Of a DNA stretch of 64,000 nucleotides, positions 22,508 through 34,831 are shown in pieces. The stretch comes from Cephalotus follicularis (lineage: Eukaryota; Streptophyta; Magnoliopsida; Oxalidales; Cephalotaceae): assembly GCA_001972305.1 (NCBI GenBank), contig BDDD01001503.1, positions 1 to 64,000 of the forward strand, written 5' to 3'. Under the pieces are notes generated by a model. That model was not told the DNA's origin. It worked only from the letters and a program-made list of their open reading frames with translations, and made no database searches. The number at the start of each line of letters is the position of its first letter. Within the stretch, counting starts at the first letter, position 1. Made by a program: the position numbers and the translations under genes.

Positions 22508-23888
22508 CTCAATTTAAATGGGTTTTATTCTGTCATGTTGAACTGGATTATGAGCAATACTGATAGCTACTTTGTTATCACAATATAGTCTTATAGGTCT
22601 TTCATGGATCACACCTAGATCCTTTAGAAGTAACTTGAGCCACAGTAGTTCACAAACTCCATGGGTCGTAGCTCTATACTCAGCTTCAGCACTAGATCTT
22701 GCCACAACTGTCTGCTTTTTACTTCACCAAGTGACAAGTTCCCTCCTAAGAATGTACAGTACCCCCAAGTAGATCTTTTATCATCTTTTGAGTCTGCCCA
22801 ATCTGCATCTGTAAACGCTATCTTCAATGCTCATGTTTAGAGAACATGATGCCTCTGCCTGGTGAAAACTTCAGGTATCTCAAAATCCCATAAACTGCCT
22901 CTAGATGGGAAGCACGAGGATCATGCATAAATTGACTAACAACTCCTATAGTATAGGCAATGTCTGGTCGGATATGCGATAGATAAATCAATCTTCCAAC
23001 CAGTCTTTGATACCTTTCCCAGTCAACTAAGTTACCAACTCCACCGTGTGTATGGTGGTTAGCTTCAATAGGGGAATTTGCATGTTTACAGCATAACATC
23101 CCAGTCTCATCGAGTAAATCAAGTGCATACTTTCATTGAGAGATAAAAATACCAGTATCAGATCTAATCATCTCAATCCCAAGGAAGTACTTCAAAGGGC
23201 CTAAGTTCTTAATCTCGAACTCTCTAGCTAAGTGATATTTCAATTTGGATACCTCTACCTCATCGTTACCTGTCACTACTATGTCATCCACATACACAAT
23301 GACAATAGTGATCTTGTCTCCGTCTAGTTTGACAAACATAGTGTGATCTGCATGACTCTGTTTGTATCAAATTTTTAACATAGCTTTAAGAAAATGGCCA
23401 AACCAGGCTCGGGGAGACAACTTCAAGGCGTCTTCAATTTGCATACTTTTTATCCTGTAAGATGAGATGGAAAACCTAGAGGAATATCCACACAAACCTC
23501 CTCCTCAAGGTCTCCATGAAGAAATGCATTCTTCACATCTAGTTGGTGTAGATACCACCCAAGGTTGGCTGCGCATGACAATAGGGTTTTGATAGAATTC
23601 ATCTTACTATAGGACTAAATATCTCCTCATAATCAGCTCCATAGGTTTGAGTGAAGCCTTTTGCAACCAAACGAGCTTTGAACCTTTCAATAGTACCATA
23701 TGCCTTTTGTTTCACTGTGTGCACCCACTTGCATCCCGTTGTCCTCTTTCTAACTGAGAGAGAAACTAGCTACCATGTGTCATTCTTTTTCAAAACTTTC
23801 ATTTCTTCTATCATAGCACATTTCCAATTAGGATCCGATATGGCCTCTTTCCAACCCAACGGAGTAGGTATAGAATGTAAGCTCCGAA
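22508..23888 (-). pseudogene. RT and RNase H of copia E
   Basis: RT opens near 23880 with WKEAI..P and a readable [16 protein letters not shown] segment (about 23645-23690). The YVDD box is intact at about 23283-23297 (VIVYVDDIVVTG). The thumb reads LGPLKYFLGIEMIRSDTGIF. RNase H carries [31 protein letters not shown] and [15 protein letters not shown]. Frames shift at about 22820 and 22700, with stops elsewhere. Confidence 0.8.

Positions 23889-23951
<63 letters not shown>
23889..23951. repeat. (TA)n microsatellite
   Basis: About 30 uninterrupted TA units. It marks the junction between copia E and the LTR-like sequence of G. Confidence 0.95.
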
Positions 23952-23956
<5 letters not shown>

Positions 23957-25001
23957 GTATGACGTCACAAAGCCCACAATGGTTATCTAAGTCAATATTT
24001 ATTTTATTCATTTATGAGACATAATTGGACTCACATGTTACAAAAGGTAGGCCGGCCACTGTGAGGTCACAGACAGTCTCTAGATTCTTCGCCCAAGAAA
24101 TGCTTAGATATAACATGTCTGACCCTCTCATTCACACATTCATTCAAGCCTCCAATTCTAGAGAAAACGAGAAAGTGAGAGAGAGAAAGAAAGAGAGAGT
24201 TCGATCCAATAGTGGAACGGCGGAGAAATCAAGACGCAAGGTGTCGAACCGAGAGGAGAAAGAAAGTTCATATCGAAGTTTTAGCAGTGAAATTATTCCA
24301 GATTTGTAACTCGACATCAATCAAGGTAGGCTATACTTATATGCTTGAACTCTTGTGTATTTCTGCCTTGGATGATGAATACTGTTTTGAACTGATGAGT
24401 TGTTCTGCTGTGAACTGCTAGATCAAGATTTGATGAATGGATTAAGGATTTCTTTAAGTTGTTTATGTTATAATTGATCCCTGGAGGTTCATGGCTCCCT
24501 TGGATCGAGTGTTAGATTGCATGTTTTGGACTTGAGTTGTTGATGAGATGATTAACAGTCATATGTTGATGTTCTGCTAAGTTCTTGGACTGTGGACGCC
24601 TTCAGTTGGAGCGTTGGTGTTTCATTGAAGAGATAACAGGCCAAGGCAGAGCTCCAAGCTAGAAGCAGACCTCGTACGAAGGCAGACCTCATACTAAAAG
24701 GCAGACCTCATACTGAAGGCAGACCTCGTACTAGAGGCAGAGCACAAAGCTAGTCGTTGGACTTCAGGGCTTAGGAAAGCTCTATAGCCTAGGTGAACCT
24801 CCTCTGGTACGTCTAGGTGAGCCCTTCTTTGACCACAAGGGTTTTATAGTTAAAGACCTGTGAGGTCTCAGACCTTGCTCGACATTGTTGAGCCTTGACG
24901 AGATAACCACTCCCGTCCTCTGCTATGTCATGAAGGAATAGGGAGTTGGCCGCCTATTCTGATTGATGTATAGTCCTGGGAATCACTTTCACAGATGAAC
25001 C
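23952..25001 (+). repeat. 5' LTR of element G, left part
   Basis: It contains a GA-rich tract (24170-24205) followed by ATCAAGGTAGGCTATAC, as in C. It is cut at 25001 by element F. GAACC at 24997-25001 is the target copy. The start near TGTATGACGTCAC (23957) is a guess. Confidence 0.6.
24640..24745 (+). repeat. Minisatellite in LTR of element G
   Basis: Five to six imperfect units of about 20 bp, GGCAGACCTCATACTGAA and variants. Confidence 0.75.
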
Positions 25002-25129
25002 AGTAATGACCAAAAATTCTATTTAATGTACTGTTGTAATTTTCGATGTAATTTTATCATGAATTAATGAGAATTATGAAATTTTCAGCTTAATGTTGAG
25101 TTTTGAATGGAAAGTGTTAAGGAGTGGGC

Positions 25130-25360
25130 GTTGAGCGTCAACGCCAAAGAGTGAACGCTACGCTTAAGGCTTCTGGCCTTAAACTATCGACGCCATGAAG
25201 TAGCGTCAACGCCAGGAAGTAAGGCACGACACTAAGGGTCTTTGCCCGAAACGCGCCGACGCCAAGGGAGGAGTGTTAACGCGGTTCGTGGAACCTGTTA
25301 GCGCTAAGAAAAATAGTCAGCGCGTCGACGCGCATCGTAAACGTTGACGCCTAAAAATGT
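25130..25360 (+). repeat. GTCGAC decamer cluster 1, 5' LTR of F
   Basis: GCGTCAACGCC, GCGTTAACGC-like and GCGTCGACGC forms; the exact palindrome is at 25322-25331. The copy in the 3' LTR is at about 32400-32645. Confidence 0.85.
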
Positions 25361-25478
25361 CGGTAGAATAAGACAAAGCACTGACAGAAGACACTTGAAG
25401 GACATGTGTGAGACACTTTTTCTCTTTCCCATGCATTGAAATGGCAGAGACAAGAGATAGAAGGGACGTTGTGCAGGC

Positions 25479-25481
<3 letters not shown>

Positions 25482-25517
<36 letters not shown>
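25482..25517 (+). repeat. (GA)n tract in 5' LTR of F
   Basis: About 17 GA units; the 3' LTR has a shorter tract at 32769-32798. The tracts lie upstream of the LTR's GA-rich R region and give spurious Arg-Glu or Ser-Leu open frames. Confidence 0.9.
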
Positions 25518-25518
<1 letters not shown>

Positions 25519-26034
25519 CATATGGTGCCTTGCATGCGTGAGGAAAGAGAGAGAGGAAAGCTCCATAAATGCAGACTCCTCATCTCCTTCCTTCAGCGCC
25601 CGAAAGAGGAAGAAAGAGAGAAAATAGAGAGAAAGAAACATGAGAGAAACGGGAGGAAGAAAGAGAGAGAACCATACTCTCCATTGTTAAACTGGTGAAA
25701 TCTTGAAAGCTTAGGAGTGAGAAGCTCAAACTCGGAGCTGTTGTGCCGGACCTGAGAGCGCAAAGCTACTGGTCAGTGGAAGTTGAAGAGGTGGACTTCG
25801 ATTTCTAACTTGGAATCAGAGGTATGGACTATATACTTGTATTTTTTTGTTCAAAAATAGTGGATACTCATTTGGTGAAATGCATGAGTGTTGGATTGTG
25901 ACTGTGCGTGTTGGGGTTGCCATAACCTGTATGCATGGTATGACTTGGAGTGAAAATGGATTGATTTGCATGTGTTGTATGCATGATCCCTACTGGTTTG
26001 AGACACTGATGCGTTGCGAAAACGTTCTGGTTCG

Positions 26035-26400
26035 TTTGACGTCGACGCCTAGAGGAAAGACGTCGACGCCTTGGCCTGTTATACAGGGAAGAAGACGTTT
26101 AAAGTGTCGACGTCATGACGTGACCTTGACGCCTAGAGATAAGGCATTGGCGCTGAAGGTTCCTACCTTATAGCGTCGACGCCCAAAAGAGATAGACGTT
26201 GGCGTCTAAGGTTCCTGCATTAGAGCGCCGACACAAAGGAACAAAGCACTGACGCTTAAGAGACTGTTATACACATTAACGCCTAGATTACGTGTTGACG
26301 CCCAGAAAGATTGCCATGCGCGTTGACGTATAAGTTACACGTTGACGCCTAAAAGGGCTGAGATACGCTTTGACGCCCAATAGGAACACATTGACGCCAA
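26035..26400 (+). repeat. GTTGACGC/GTCGACGC cluster 2, 5' LTR of F
   Basis: About 20 variants, mostly TTGACGCC followed by CAAAAG, TAGA or TAAAAG, spaced 15-40 bp apart; an exact GCGTCGACGC lies at 26173-26182. The partner cluster is at about 33310-33675. Confidence 0.85.
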
Positions 26401-27553
26401 AAGAGTCTGTTTTGCATTTGAGCATATGTTTGCTTGCATAACTATGGTGAATTGAACTGTGGATTGAAATATGATTGTTTTACCATTTTAGAAGTGCATA
26501 CATGATTTTGTAACAAATCATTACTTTACACAAAAATGTATATTTTCGAAGGATTGAAAAGTTGTTTCAAAAGATTGAAATATCATTTTCAAGGGATTGT
26601 TATATATTTTGATTTAATGTATTGTTTCAAGTATTTTATAACTTACAAACTACTTGGAAATGGATTGATTTTGGATTGATTGTTGGATTGTGATTGAACT
26701 GTTAGTGCGGTGATGGAGGTTGTCACCAAAGTTACAGCGGGTTGTACCCTAGGTGCCAGGAGATGGCTAGGGGCACCAAACGCTAAGGTTACTGAACACA
26801 GAGTGCGATTAACCTGGTTACTGAACATAGAGTATGAGTAACCTGGTTGCTGAACACAGAGTGCGAGAAACCTTGGATTGTATTATTAACCTGCTTCTAG
26901 TCGTCCGGAGATGGGGCTGAAGTTAGGTGCACGACATCGGGGCCAGGAGATGGCGACGCGCTTCGTGCGGGATTGGATTGATTAGTCCTCTGGACTTGAT
27001 TGATGGATTGTATGGTTGTAACCACTTGGCATGGTTGCTTCCTATTGATTGATATGTATTGTAAATATATTGATATTGCATCATAATGCATTCATTACAT
27101 GACATTCATTATTGTTGTCCCCAAAATGTAATTATATTTTCTCTACTTAGCCAGTGGATTCGGCTAACCCTATCAATTTCAGATTGATGCTGTGGATCAA
27201 CATCGTTGAGCGTGGGGAAACGAAGAAGAGTTAAATTGTATTTCCTTGAGAAATGTTGATTCGGATATTGTATTAATGGAATTATGTATTGACTGAATTT
27301 AGTTCATGCCTCGTTTTATAGGCCATTAACGATGGATGTTGTGTTGTTGATTATCAATTTGGTAACATGTGGTATGAGATGCATGTTACATTTTAATTCA
27401 CCTTATAATATGATATGCTTCCACAATGAAATGAAATGAAATGACATGCTTTGAAAAGTTTAAATTTTCCATGGAATTGTATAAGCTGGATATTTATATA
27501 TGTTGATTGTCGTGACCCTTGGGCCTTTTACTGGGAACGGGGTATGACAGCAG

Positions 27554-27565
27554 TGGCATCAGAGC
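27554..27565 (+). promoter_or_regulatory. Primer-binding site of element F
   Basis: TGGCATCAGAGC, one base from the initiator Met-tRNA complement TGGTATCAGAGC, four bases after the LTR end. Confidence 0.8.
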
Positions 27566-27665
27566 ATATATTAATATTATATGCTTAGCTTAGATAAGTT
27601 CCTTGACAATTAATAAATCGTTTTCCTAAAGATGTGATTAATCGTCATCTTCTTATAGGAGACAA

Positions 27666-28760
27666 ATGGAAGGAAGGAGAAAACGTGGAAGGCGTCGAGC
27701 TGTTAATGAAAATATTCTCGAGGAAGAAAATGTTTGGGGAGAACCGATGGAAAATATTCCCCAGGAAGCTGCCGATGTAAATGTTCACGAGGTAGCAAAT
27801 AAAATGAGGGATCCGATGGATTGTATGGCTGATTATTTGCAGCAACAAATGGCTGCTAATGCGGCTCATATGGAGGAAATGCGTCGATATTATGCTCAAG
27901 CTCAGCCTTAGCATATGGCTCCCTACCATGATGTGCAACATGATGGGAATCAGTTTGGGAAGAACCTTGAGAGATTCTTGAGACAGAATCCTCCTAGTTT
28001 CAAGGGAGAGCTTGACGCTACTGTTGCGGAGAGATGGTTGCAAGATCTAGAGAAGATCTTTGAGATGATGGATTGCACTGATGATCAGAAGCTAAAGTTT
28101 ACTGTTAATCTGTTATGAGGCGAGGCCACTCACTGGTGAGAGATGGTCAAAGCAAAATGGGAGTCGGCTGGACTCGATAGTACTTGGGAGAGATTTCAAA
28201 GAGAATTCCTTGATAGCTATGTGTCCCGGATTGAGCGGGAACGGAGAGAGGCGGAACTCTTGGAGTTGCGTCAAGGTGATATGACTGTGGCTGAATATCA
28301 GGCAAGATTTATGGAGCTATCCAGACACGCAGCCTATCTGGTGGCTAATGAAGAGAAGAAAATTCGGAGGTTTCTAAAGGGGTTGAGGCCTGACCTTCAG
28401 TCAAGGATTAGAGCTATGGAGCTGGAGATTTTTGTGCAAGTGGCTCAAAAGGCAAGATTGATGGAGAGTATATCAAATGAAGACCGTGCTGAGAGGGCCA
28501 GTGCACAACTAGCTAAATAGGCCTCCACACAGTCTAGTCCAGCTTCATCGAAGTGGCAAGGCAGTGGTTCTCCAACTAAATCATTAAAGAATAGATCTCA
28601 ACAGACTGCCACTCAGGGTACTCCTAGTCAGGGGAGTAATACGAGATCTGGGAGTTGTTCTCATTGTGGAAGATGAATGGGTTGTGCTTAAGATGTGGAG
28701 CATCTGGCCATTTGGTGAGGGATTGTACGATTATGCCTACTGAACCTGCTGGTAGTAGCG
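27666..28760 (+). pseudogene. Gag of element F
   Basis: It starts MEGRRKRGRRRAVNEN at 27666. The first three open segments share one frame, interrupted by TAG at 27909, then TGA codons at 28116 and 28137. The conserved capsid block reads PPSFKGELDATVAERWLQDL and, after the stops, WERFQREFLDSYV and LRQGDMTVAEYQARFMELSR. A CCHC knuckle LCLRCGASGHLVRDC follows in another frame at about 28685-28728. Confidence 0.85.
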
Positions 28761-29180
28761 GTGCTGCGGCTGGACCTTCACAACGGAGAGATACTAGTAA
28801 AAGCATCATGAAAGGTAGAGTCTTCACTCTTACTCAGACAGAGGTTCCGGAATCTACTTCTCTTGTCGGAGGTACATTGTATATTTTTGGCTTTTCTGCT
28901 AGGGTGTTGGATCCGGGAGCATCACATTCGTTCATTGCTACCCGATTTGCATCATGTTTGGACATAACACCTGATTATATGCCATATGTTCTGGATGTGA
29001 GTACACCAGCTGGATATTCCATGTGTACATATTCTGTGTACAGGAGTTGCGAGATTTCTATGGCGGGTATCCCACTGTATGCGGATCTGAATGTATTGCC
29101 CATTCATGATTTCGTGTTATTTTGGGTATGGATTGGCTGTCAGCTCATCATGCTCGTATGGACTGTTGCAGCAAGATAGT
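28761..29180 (+). pseudogene. Aspartic protease of element F
   Basis: The active-site loop reads ARVLDPGASHSFIATRFA (D-P-G, as in plant gypsy proteases), at about 28890-28945. LDVSTPAGYS and ISMAGIPLYADLNVLPIHDF follow. A frame change near 29110 removes the end, where GMDWL would be expected. Confidence 0.8.
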
Positions 29181-29298
29181 GAATTTTTGTCTGCCCGATG
29201 GTACTACTTTCTAGTTTACGGGAGACAAGGGATTCTCAACACCGATTATATCCTTCACTCGTGCAGCGAGGTATTTTGAGAAGGGATGCGAATGATAT

Positions 29299-30191
29299 TT
29301 GGCCTATGTGATTGACAGAAGGAAAGAGAAGGGATTGAGCCTGGAGGAGATTCCTGTAGTAAGTGAATTTCCTGATGTATTTCCTACAGACTTAGAGTCG
29401 TTGCCGCCGAAGAGGAATACGGAGTTCATTATTGATCTTGTACCCGGTACAACTCCTATTTCCAAGGCACCGTACAGAATGGCTATTGCAGAGTTGAGAG
29501 AGTTGAAGTTACAGTTGCAAGACTTGATCGATAAAGGTTTCGTTCAACCCAGTATTTCTCCGTGGTGTGCACCAGTATTGTTTGTGAAGAAGAAAGATGG
29601 GTCGATGAGACTTTGTATTGACTACTGGATGCTGAATAAAGCAACGATTAAGAACAAGTATCCTCTTCCACACATTGAGGAATTGTTCGATCAGTTACAA
29701 GGGTCGAGGGTGTTCTCTAGACTCGATTTGATATCGGGCTATCACCAGTTGAGGGTGCGTGAATGAGATATTGAGAAGACTATCTTTCGAACACGGTATG
29801 GTCATTACGAGTTTCTGGTAATGCCGTTTCGTGTCACCAATGCGCCGACAACCTTCATGTCATAATGAGTGATCTGTTCCGACCATACCTGGACCAGTTT
29901 GTTGTTATATTTATTGACGATATATTGGTATATTCGAGGAGTAAAGAGGAGCATGCGTACCATATGGGGTTAGTCTTGCAGATTCTCAGAGAACAGCGGT
30001 TGTATGCCAAATTCGGCAAGTACGAATTTTGGCTTGATCATGTGATCTTTCTTGGTCACATAGTGTCTGGAGAAGGTTTGGCGGTGGATCCGTCGAAGAC
30101 TGAGGTTGTTCGAGATAGGCCACAATCTAAAAATGTGACCGAAGTGCGCAGTTTTCTTGGATTGGCAGGTTATTCTCGGAGATTCATCTAG
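29299..30191 (+). pseudogene. Reverse transcriptase of element F
   Basis: The first segment (29299-29766) runs from [10 protein letters not shown] through [29 protein letters not shown] and [15 protein letters not shown] to a TGA. After a break the second (29865-30191) holds the intact catalytic [11 protein letters not shown] and ends in [14 protein letters not shown] frameshift lies near 29855. Confidence 0.85.
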
Positions 30192-30720
30192 AATTTCTCA
30201 AAAATAGTCACACCATTAACACAGTTAACCCAAAAGAAGACCTTGTTTATTTGAGATAGAGACTGTGAAGCTAGTTTCCAAGAATTGAAGGATCGGTTGG
30301 TTACCGCTCATATCTTGACATTACCCGACGGTAATGAGGATTTCGCAGTATACAGCGATGCTTCAAGTAAAGGGTTGGGTTGCGTGCTGATGCAACGTGG
30401 TAGGGTAATTGCTTATGCCTCGAAAAAGCCGAAACCCTATAAAGAGAATTACCCGACACATGATCTCGAATTGGCTGCTATTGTCTTCGCTCTTCAGAAA
30501 TGGAGATATTATTTGTATGGAGCACAGTTTGAGATATTTACTGACCACAAGAGTTTGAAGTATCTATTCTGCCAAGATGAACTGAACATGAGGTAGCGTA
30601 GATGGGTTTAGTTATTTAATAACTATGATTGCAGTATCCAGTACCACCCGGGAAAAGCAAATGTTGTTGCTGATGCGTTGAGTCGTAAAGCTATGATAGC
30701 TATTACGATGGTGTCCCAAT
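30192..30720 (+). pseudogene. RNase H of element F
   Basis: Opens with [18 protein letters not shown] (first Asp), continues [19 protein letters not shown] (Glu block) and [11 protein letters not shown] (Asp). A TAG follows QDELNMR at 30594. The end VVADALSRKA is readable to about 30690. Confidence 0.85.
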
Positions 30721-30939
30721 AGAGGTTGTTAGAAGATTTTCAAAAATGGTCTCCATTCATACAATCACCTGGGATTTTTGTTGCTAGTCTTCGAGTTCAG
30801 CCAACATTGCTTGGTGAGATTAAGAATGCTCAGATGTATGATCCTAAATTGCAAAAGATTTGAGAGGGTCTGGGATCGGAGTCTGATTTTCAGCTGCATT
30901 CTGATGGTATATTGAGGTTTCGGGACGGGGGTGTCTTCC

Positions 30940-32197
30940 AAATGATGACGAATTAAAGGGTGAGCTACTTTAAGCGGCTCACAAATCTCAGTACAGCATA
31001 CATCCTGGTAGTACAAAGATGTATCAAGATAAGAAGCGAAATTATTGGTTGCCCGGTATGAAGTGGAAGATTGCAGAATATGTTGCCAAGTGTTTGACTA
31101 GTCAAAGGGTCAAGGCCGAACACCAAAGACCATCGGGATTGTCACAACCACTACCAGTTGCGGAATGGAAATGGGAACACGTGACCATGGATTTTGTTTC
31201 GGGTTTTCCTCTGACTCGAAATCGTCACAATGCAGTGTGGGTTATCGTTGATAGACTCACAAAATCAGCGCACTTTCTGCCTACACATGTCACTGATTCA
31301 GCAAGCAAGTTGGCTCGGTTATATATAAAAGAGATTGTGAGACTGCATGGTGTTCCGGTGAGCATTGTATGTGATAGGGACTCGACCTTTACTTCTAACT
31401 TTTGGAAGAGATTTCAGACAGCTTTTGGGACGAAGCTGAACCTCAGCATAGCTTTTCACCCACAGACAGATGGACAGTCAGAACGTACCATCCAGGCCTT
31501 GGAAGATATGCTCCGAGCTTGTGTGATTGATTTTGCTGGTACTTGGGAAGATCATATTCCCTTGATAGAGTTTTCGTACAACAATAGCTATCATTCGAGC
31601 ATTGGCATGGCTCCATACAAAGCTCTTTATGGAAGGAGGTGTAGATCACCCATCTGTTGGGATGAGGTTGGCGAATGACCATTGCTTGGGTCGGATCTTG
31701 TTTAGGAGACTTCAGAGAAAGTCAAGATTGTTGAGGAGAGATTGCTTGATAACGTGAAGATGAGACCTTTAACTTTTGATGTTGGGGATCATGTATTCCT
31801 AAAAGATTCGCCTTGGAATGGTGTACAAAAATTTGGGAAGAGGGCCAAGCTAGCTCCACGCTACATTGGTCCTTTTCAGATTCTGGAGAGAGTTGGGGAA
31901 GTAGCTTATTAGCTCGCCTTGCCTCCCGCATTGTCGAATGTGCATGATGTCTTCCATGTTTCTATGTTGCGAGGCTACATCCGAGATCCATCACATATCT
32001 TGGATTTCGACTAGGTATCGGTGCAAGATGATCTCTCTTGCAAAGAATTGCCTGTGAGGATTCTGGATTGGAAGACTCAAGTATTGAGGAACCGAACCAT
32101 TCCTATGGTGAAGGTTCAATGGCAGTTCCACCGTCCTGATGAAGGAACGTGGGAACGTGAAGATGGGATTAGGGAATGCTACCCTCACTTATTCTAG
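30940..32197 (+). pseudogene. Integrase with chromodomain of element F
   Basis: The zinc region is altered: CLTSQRVK stands where CLTCQQVK is usual, so one zinc Cys is Ser. The catalytic triad is present: [21 protein letters not shown] and [13 protein letters not shown]. The 219-codon open segment is 31019-31678; a TGA ends it after DEVGE. The tail has DVGDHVFLK-like and GPFQILERVGEVAY segments and a C-terminal chromodomain-like VLRNRTIPMVKVQW...TWEREDGI, ending at TAG 32195-32197. Confidence 0.85.
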
Positions 32198-32229
32198 AGA
32201 TGTTGAAATTCGAGGAAGAATTCTTTGAA

Positions 32230-32240
32230 GGGGGGAGGAT
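32230..32240 (+). promoter_or_regulatory. Polypurine tract of element F
   Basis: GGGGGGAGGAT, directly before the LTR start TGTAATGACC. Confidence 0.85.
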
Positions 32241-32766
32241 TGTAATGACCGAAAATTCTATTTAATGTACTGTTGTAATTCTCGATGTAATTTTATCATG
32301 AATTAATGAGAATTATGAATTTTTCAGCTTAATGTTAAGTTTTGAATGGAAAGTGTTAAAGAGTATTGCGTTGAATTGAGAAATACAAGAAAAAAGGGCA
32401 TTGAGCATCAACGCCAAGAAATGGCGTCAACGCCAAAGAGTGAACGCTACGCTTAAGGCTTCTGGGCTTAAAGCGTCGACGTCATGAAGTAGCGTTAACG
32501 CCAGGAAGTAAGGCGCGACACTAAGGGTCCTTGCCTGAACGCGTCGACCCCAAGAGATGAGTGTTAACGCTGTTCGTGGAACCTGTTAGCGCTAAGGAAA
32601 ATAGTCGACACGTTGACGCGCATCGTAAATGTTGACGCCTAAAACTGTTGGTAGAATAAGACAAAGCACTGACAGAAGACGCGTGAAAGACAGGTGTGAG
32701 ACACTTTATCTCTTCCCCATGCATTGAAATGGCAGAGAAAAGAGATAGAAGGGATGTTGTGCAGGC

Positions 32767-32802
<36 letters not shown>

Positions 32803-34826
32803 CACATGGCACCTTGCATGCGTGAGGAAAGAGAGAGAGGAAAACTCGATAAATGCACACTCATCTCCTTCCTTGAGCGCCTGAAAGAGGAAGAAAGAGA
32901 GAAAATAGAGAGAAAGAAACATGAGAGAAACGGGAGAAAGAAAGAGAGAACCATACTCTCCATTGTTAAACTGGTGGAAGCTTGAAAGCTTGGGAGTGAG
33001 AAGCTCGAACTCGGAGTTGTTGTGCCAGACTTGAGAGCACAAAGCTACTGGTCGGAGGAACTTGAAGAGGTGGACTTCGATTCCTAACGTGGAATCAGAG
33101 ATAGGGACTATATACTTACATTTTTTAATTCAAAAATAGTGGATGCTTATTTGGTGAAATGCATGAGTGTTAGATTGTGACTATGCGTGTTGGGGTTGCC
33201 ATAACCTGTATCATGGTATGGCTTGGAGTGAAAATAGATTGATTTGCATGTGTTGTATGCATGATCCCTACTGGTCTGAGACATTGATGCGTTGTGAAAA
33301 CGTTCTGGGTCGTTAGACGTTGACGCCTAGAGGAAAGACGTCGACGCATTGGCATGTTATACAGGGAAGAAGACGCTTTAAGCATCGACGCCATGAGGTG
33401 ACGTTGACGCCTAGAGATAAGGCACTGGCGCTTAAGGTTCCTACCTTATAGCGTTGACGCCCAAAAGAGATAGAAGTTGACACCCAAGGTTCCTGCCTTA
33501 GAGCGTCGACGCAAAGGAACGAAGCACTGACGCTTAAGAGACTGTTATACACGTTAACGCCTAGATAACGTGTTGATGCCCAGAAGGATTGCCATGCGCA
33601 TTGACGCATAAGTTACATGTTGACGCCTAAGAGGGCTGAGATACGCGTTGACGCCCAGGAGGAACACGTTGATGCCAAAATTGTCTGTTTTGGATTTGAG
33701 CATATGTTTGCTTGCATAACTATGGTGAATTGAATTGTGGATTGAAATATGAATGATTTATAAAGTGTTTTACCATTTTAGAAGTGCATACATGATTTTG
33801 TAACAAATCATTACTTTACACGAAAATGTATATTTTGACAAATGTAGATTTTCGAAGGACTGAAAAGTTGTTTCAAAAGATTGAAATATCGTTTTCAAGG
33901 GATTATTATATATTTTGATTTAATGTATTGTTTCAAGTATTTTATAACTTATAAATTACTTGGAAATTGATTGATTTTGGATTGATTGTTGGATTGTGAT
34001 TGAGCTGTTAGTACGGTGATGGAGGTTGTCACCAAAGCTGCAGCGGGTTGTACCCTAGGTGCCAGGAGATGGCTAGGGGCACCAAATGCTAAGGTTACTA
34101 AACACAGAGTGCGAGTAACCTGGTTGCTGAACACAGAGTGCGAGCAACCTTGGATTGTATTATTAACCTGCTTCGAGTCGTCCAGAGACGGGGTCGAAGT
34201 TAGGTGCATGACGTCGGGGCCAGGAGATGGCGACGTGCTTCGTGCGGGATTGGATTGATTGGTCCTCTGGACTTGATTGATGGATTGTATGGTTGTAACC
34301 ACTTGCCATAGTGCGTACCTATTGATTGATATATATATATATATATATTCTACTGCATCATAATGCATTCATTACATGACATTCGTTATCATTGTCCCCA
34401 AAATGTAATTATATTTTCTCTACTTAGCCAGTGGATTCGACTAACCCTATCAATTTCAGATTGATGCAGTTGATCGACATCGCCGAGCGTGAGGAAACGA
34501 AGAAGAGTTAAATTGTATTTCCTTGAGAAATGTTGATTCGGATATTGTATTAATGGAATTATGTATTGACTGAATTTAGTTCATTCCTTGTTTTATGGGA
34601 AATTAACGATGGATGTTGTATTGTTGATTATCAATTTTGTAACATGTAGTATGTGATGCATGTTACGTTTTAATTGAGCTTATAATATGATATGCTTCCG
34701 CAATGAAATGAAATGAAATGACATGCTTTGAAAAGTTTAAATTTTCCATGGAATTGTATAAGCTGGATATTTATATATGTTGATTGCCGTGACCCCCATG
34801 CCTTTTGTTAGGAACGGGGTGTGACA
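32241..34826 (+). repeat. 3' LTR of element F
   Basis: Starts TGTAATGACC and ends GGGGTGTGACA. It carries decamer clusters at about 32400-32645 and 33310-33675 (exact palindrome at 33503-33512), a (GA)n tract at 32769-32798 and a short (TA)n tract at 34331-34348. Confidence 0.95.
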
Positions 34827-34831
34827 GAACC

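Larger units (their letters stand above)
22131..23888 (-). mobile_element. Ty1/copia element E, 5'-truncated
   Basis: A minus-strand copia element retaining its 3' LTR, polypurine tract, RNase H and RT. The left flank ends at 22130. The element stops inside the start of RT, exactly where a (TA)n tract begins, so integrase, protease and gag are gone. Confidence 0.85.
25002..27549 (+). repeat. 5' LTR of element F
   Basis: It starts AGTAATGACC, where the partner has TGTAATGACC, and ends GGGGTATGACA. It carries decamer clusters at about 25130-25360 and 26035-26400 on either side of a (GA)n tract. It lacks a segment of about 60 bp present in the 3' LTR near 32365-32425. Confidence 0.9.
25002..34826 (+). 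mobile_element. Ty3/gypsy Tekay-like element F, complete structure
   Basis: 9,825 bp with LTRs of 2,548 and 2,586 bp, PBS, gag, protease, RT, RNase H, integrase and polypurine tract. It is flanked by a perfect GAACC duplication (24997-25001 and 34827-34831). Domain order and a chromodomain-like integrase end place it near the Tekay/Del chromoviruses. Many stops and several frameshifts make it inactive. Confidence 0.95.

Noticed and set aside
25408-25698. Open frames over (GA)n tracts in the LTRs of F, including the parallel frames at 32521-33042
   Set aside because: They translate into Arg-Glu or Ser-Leu repeats caused by the microsatellite, have no domain, and lie in LTRs.
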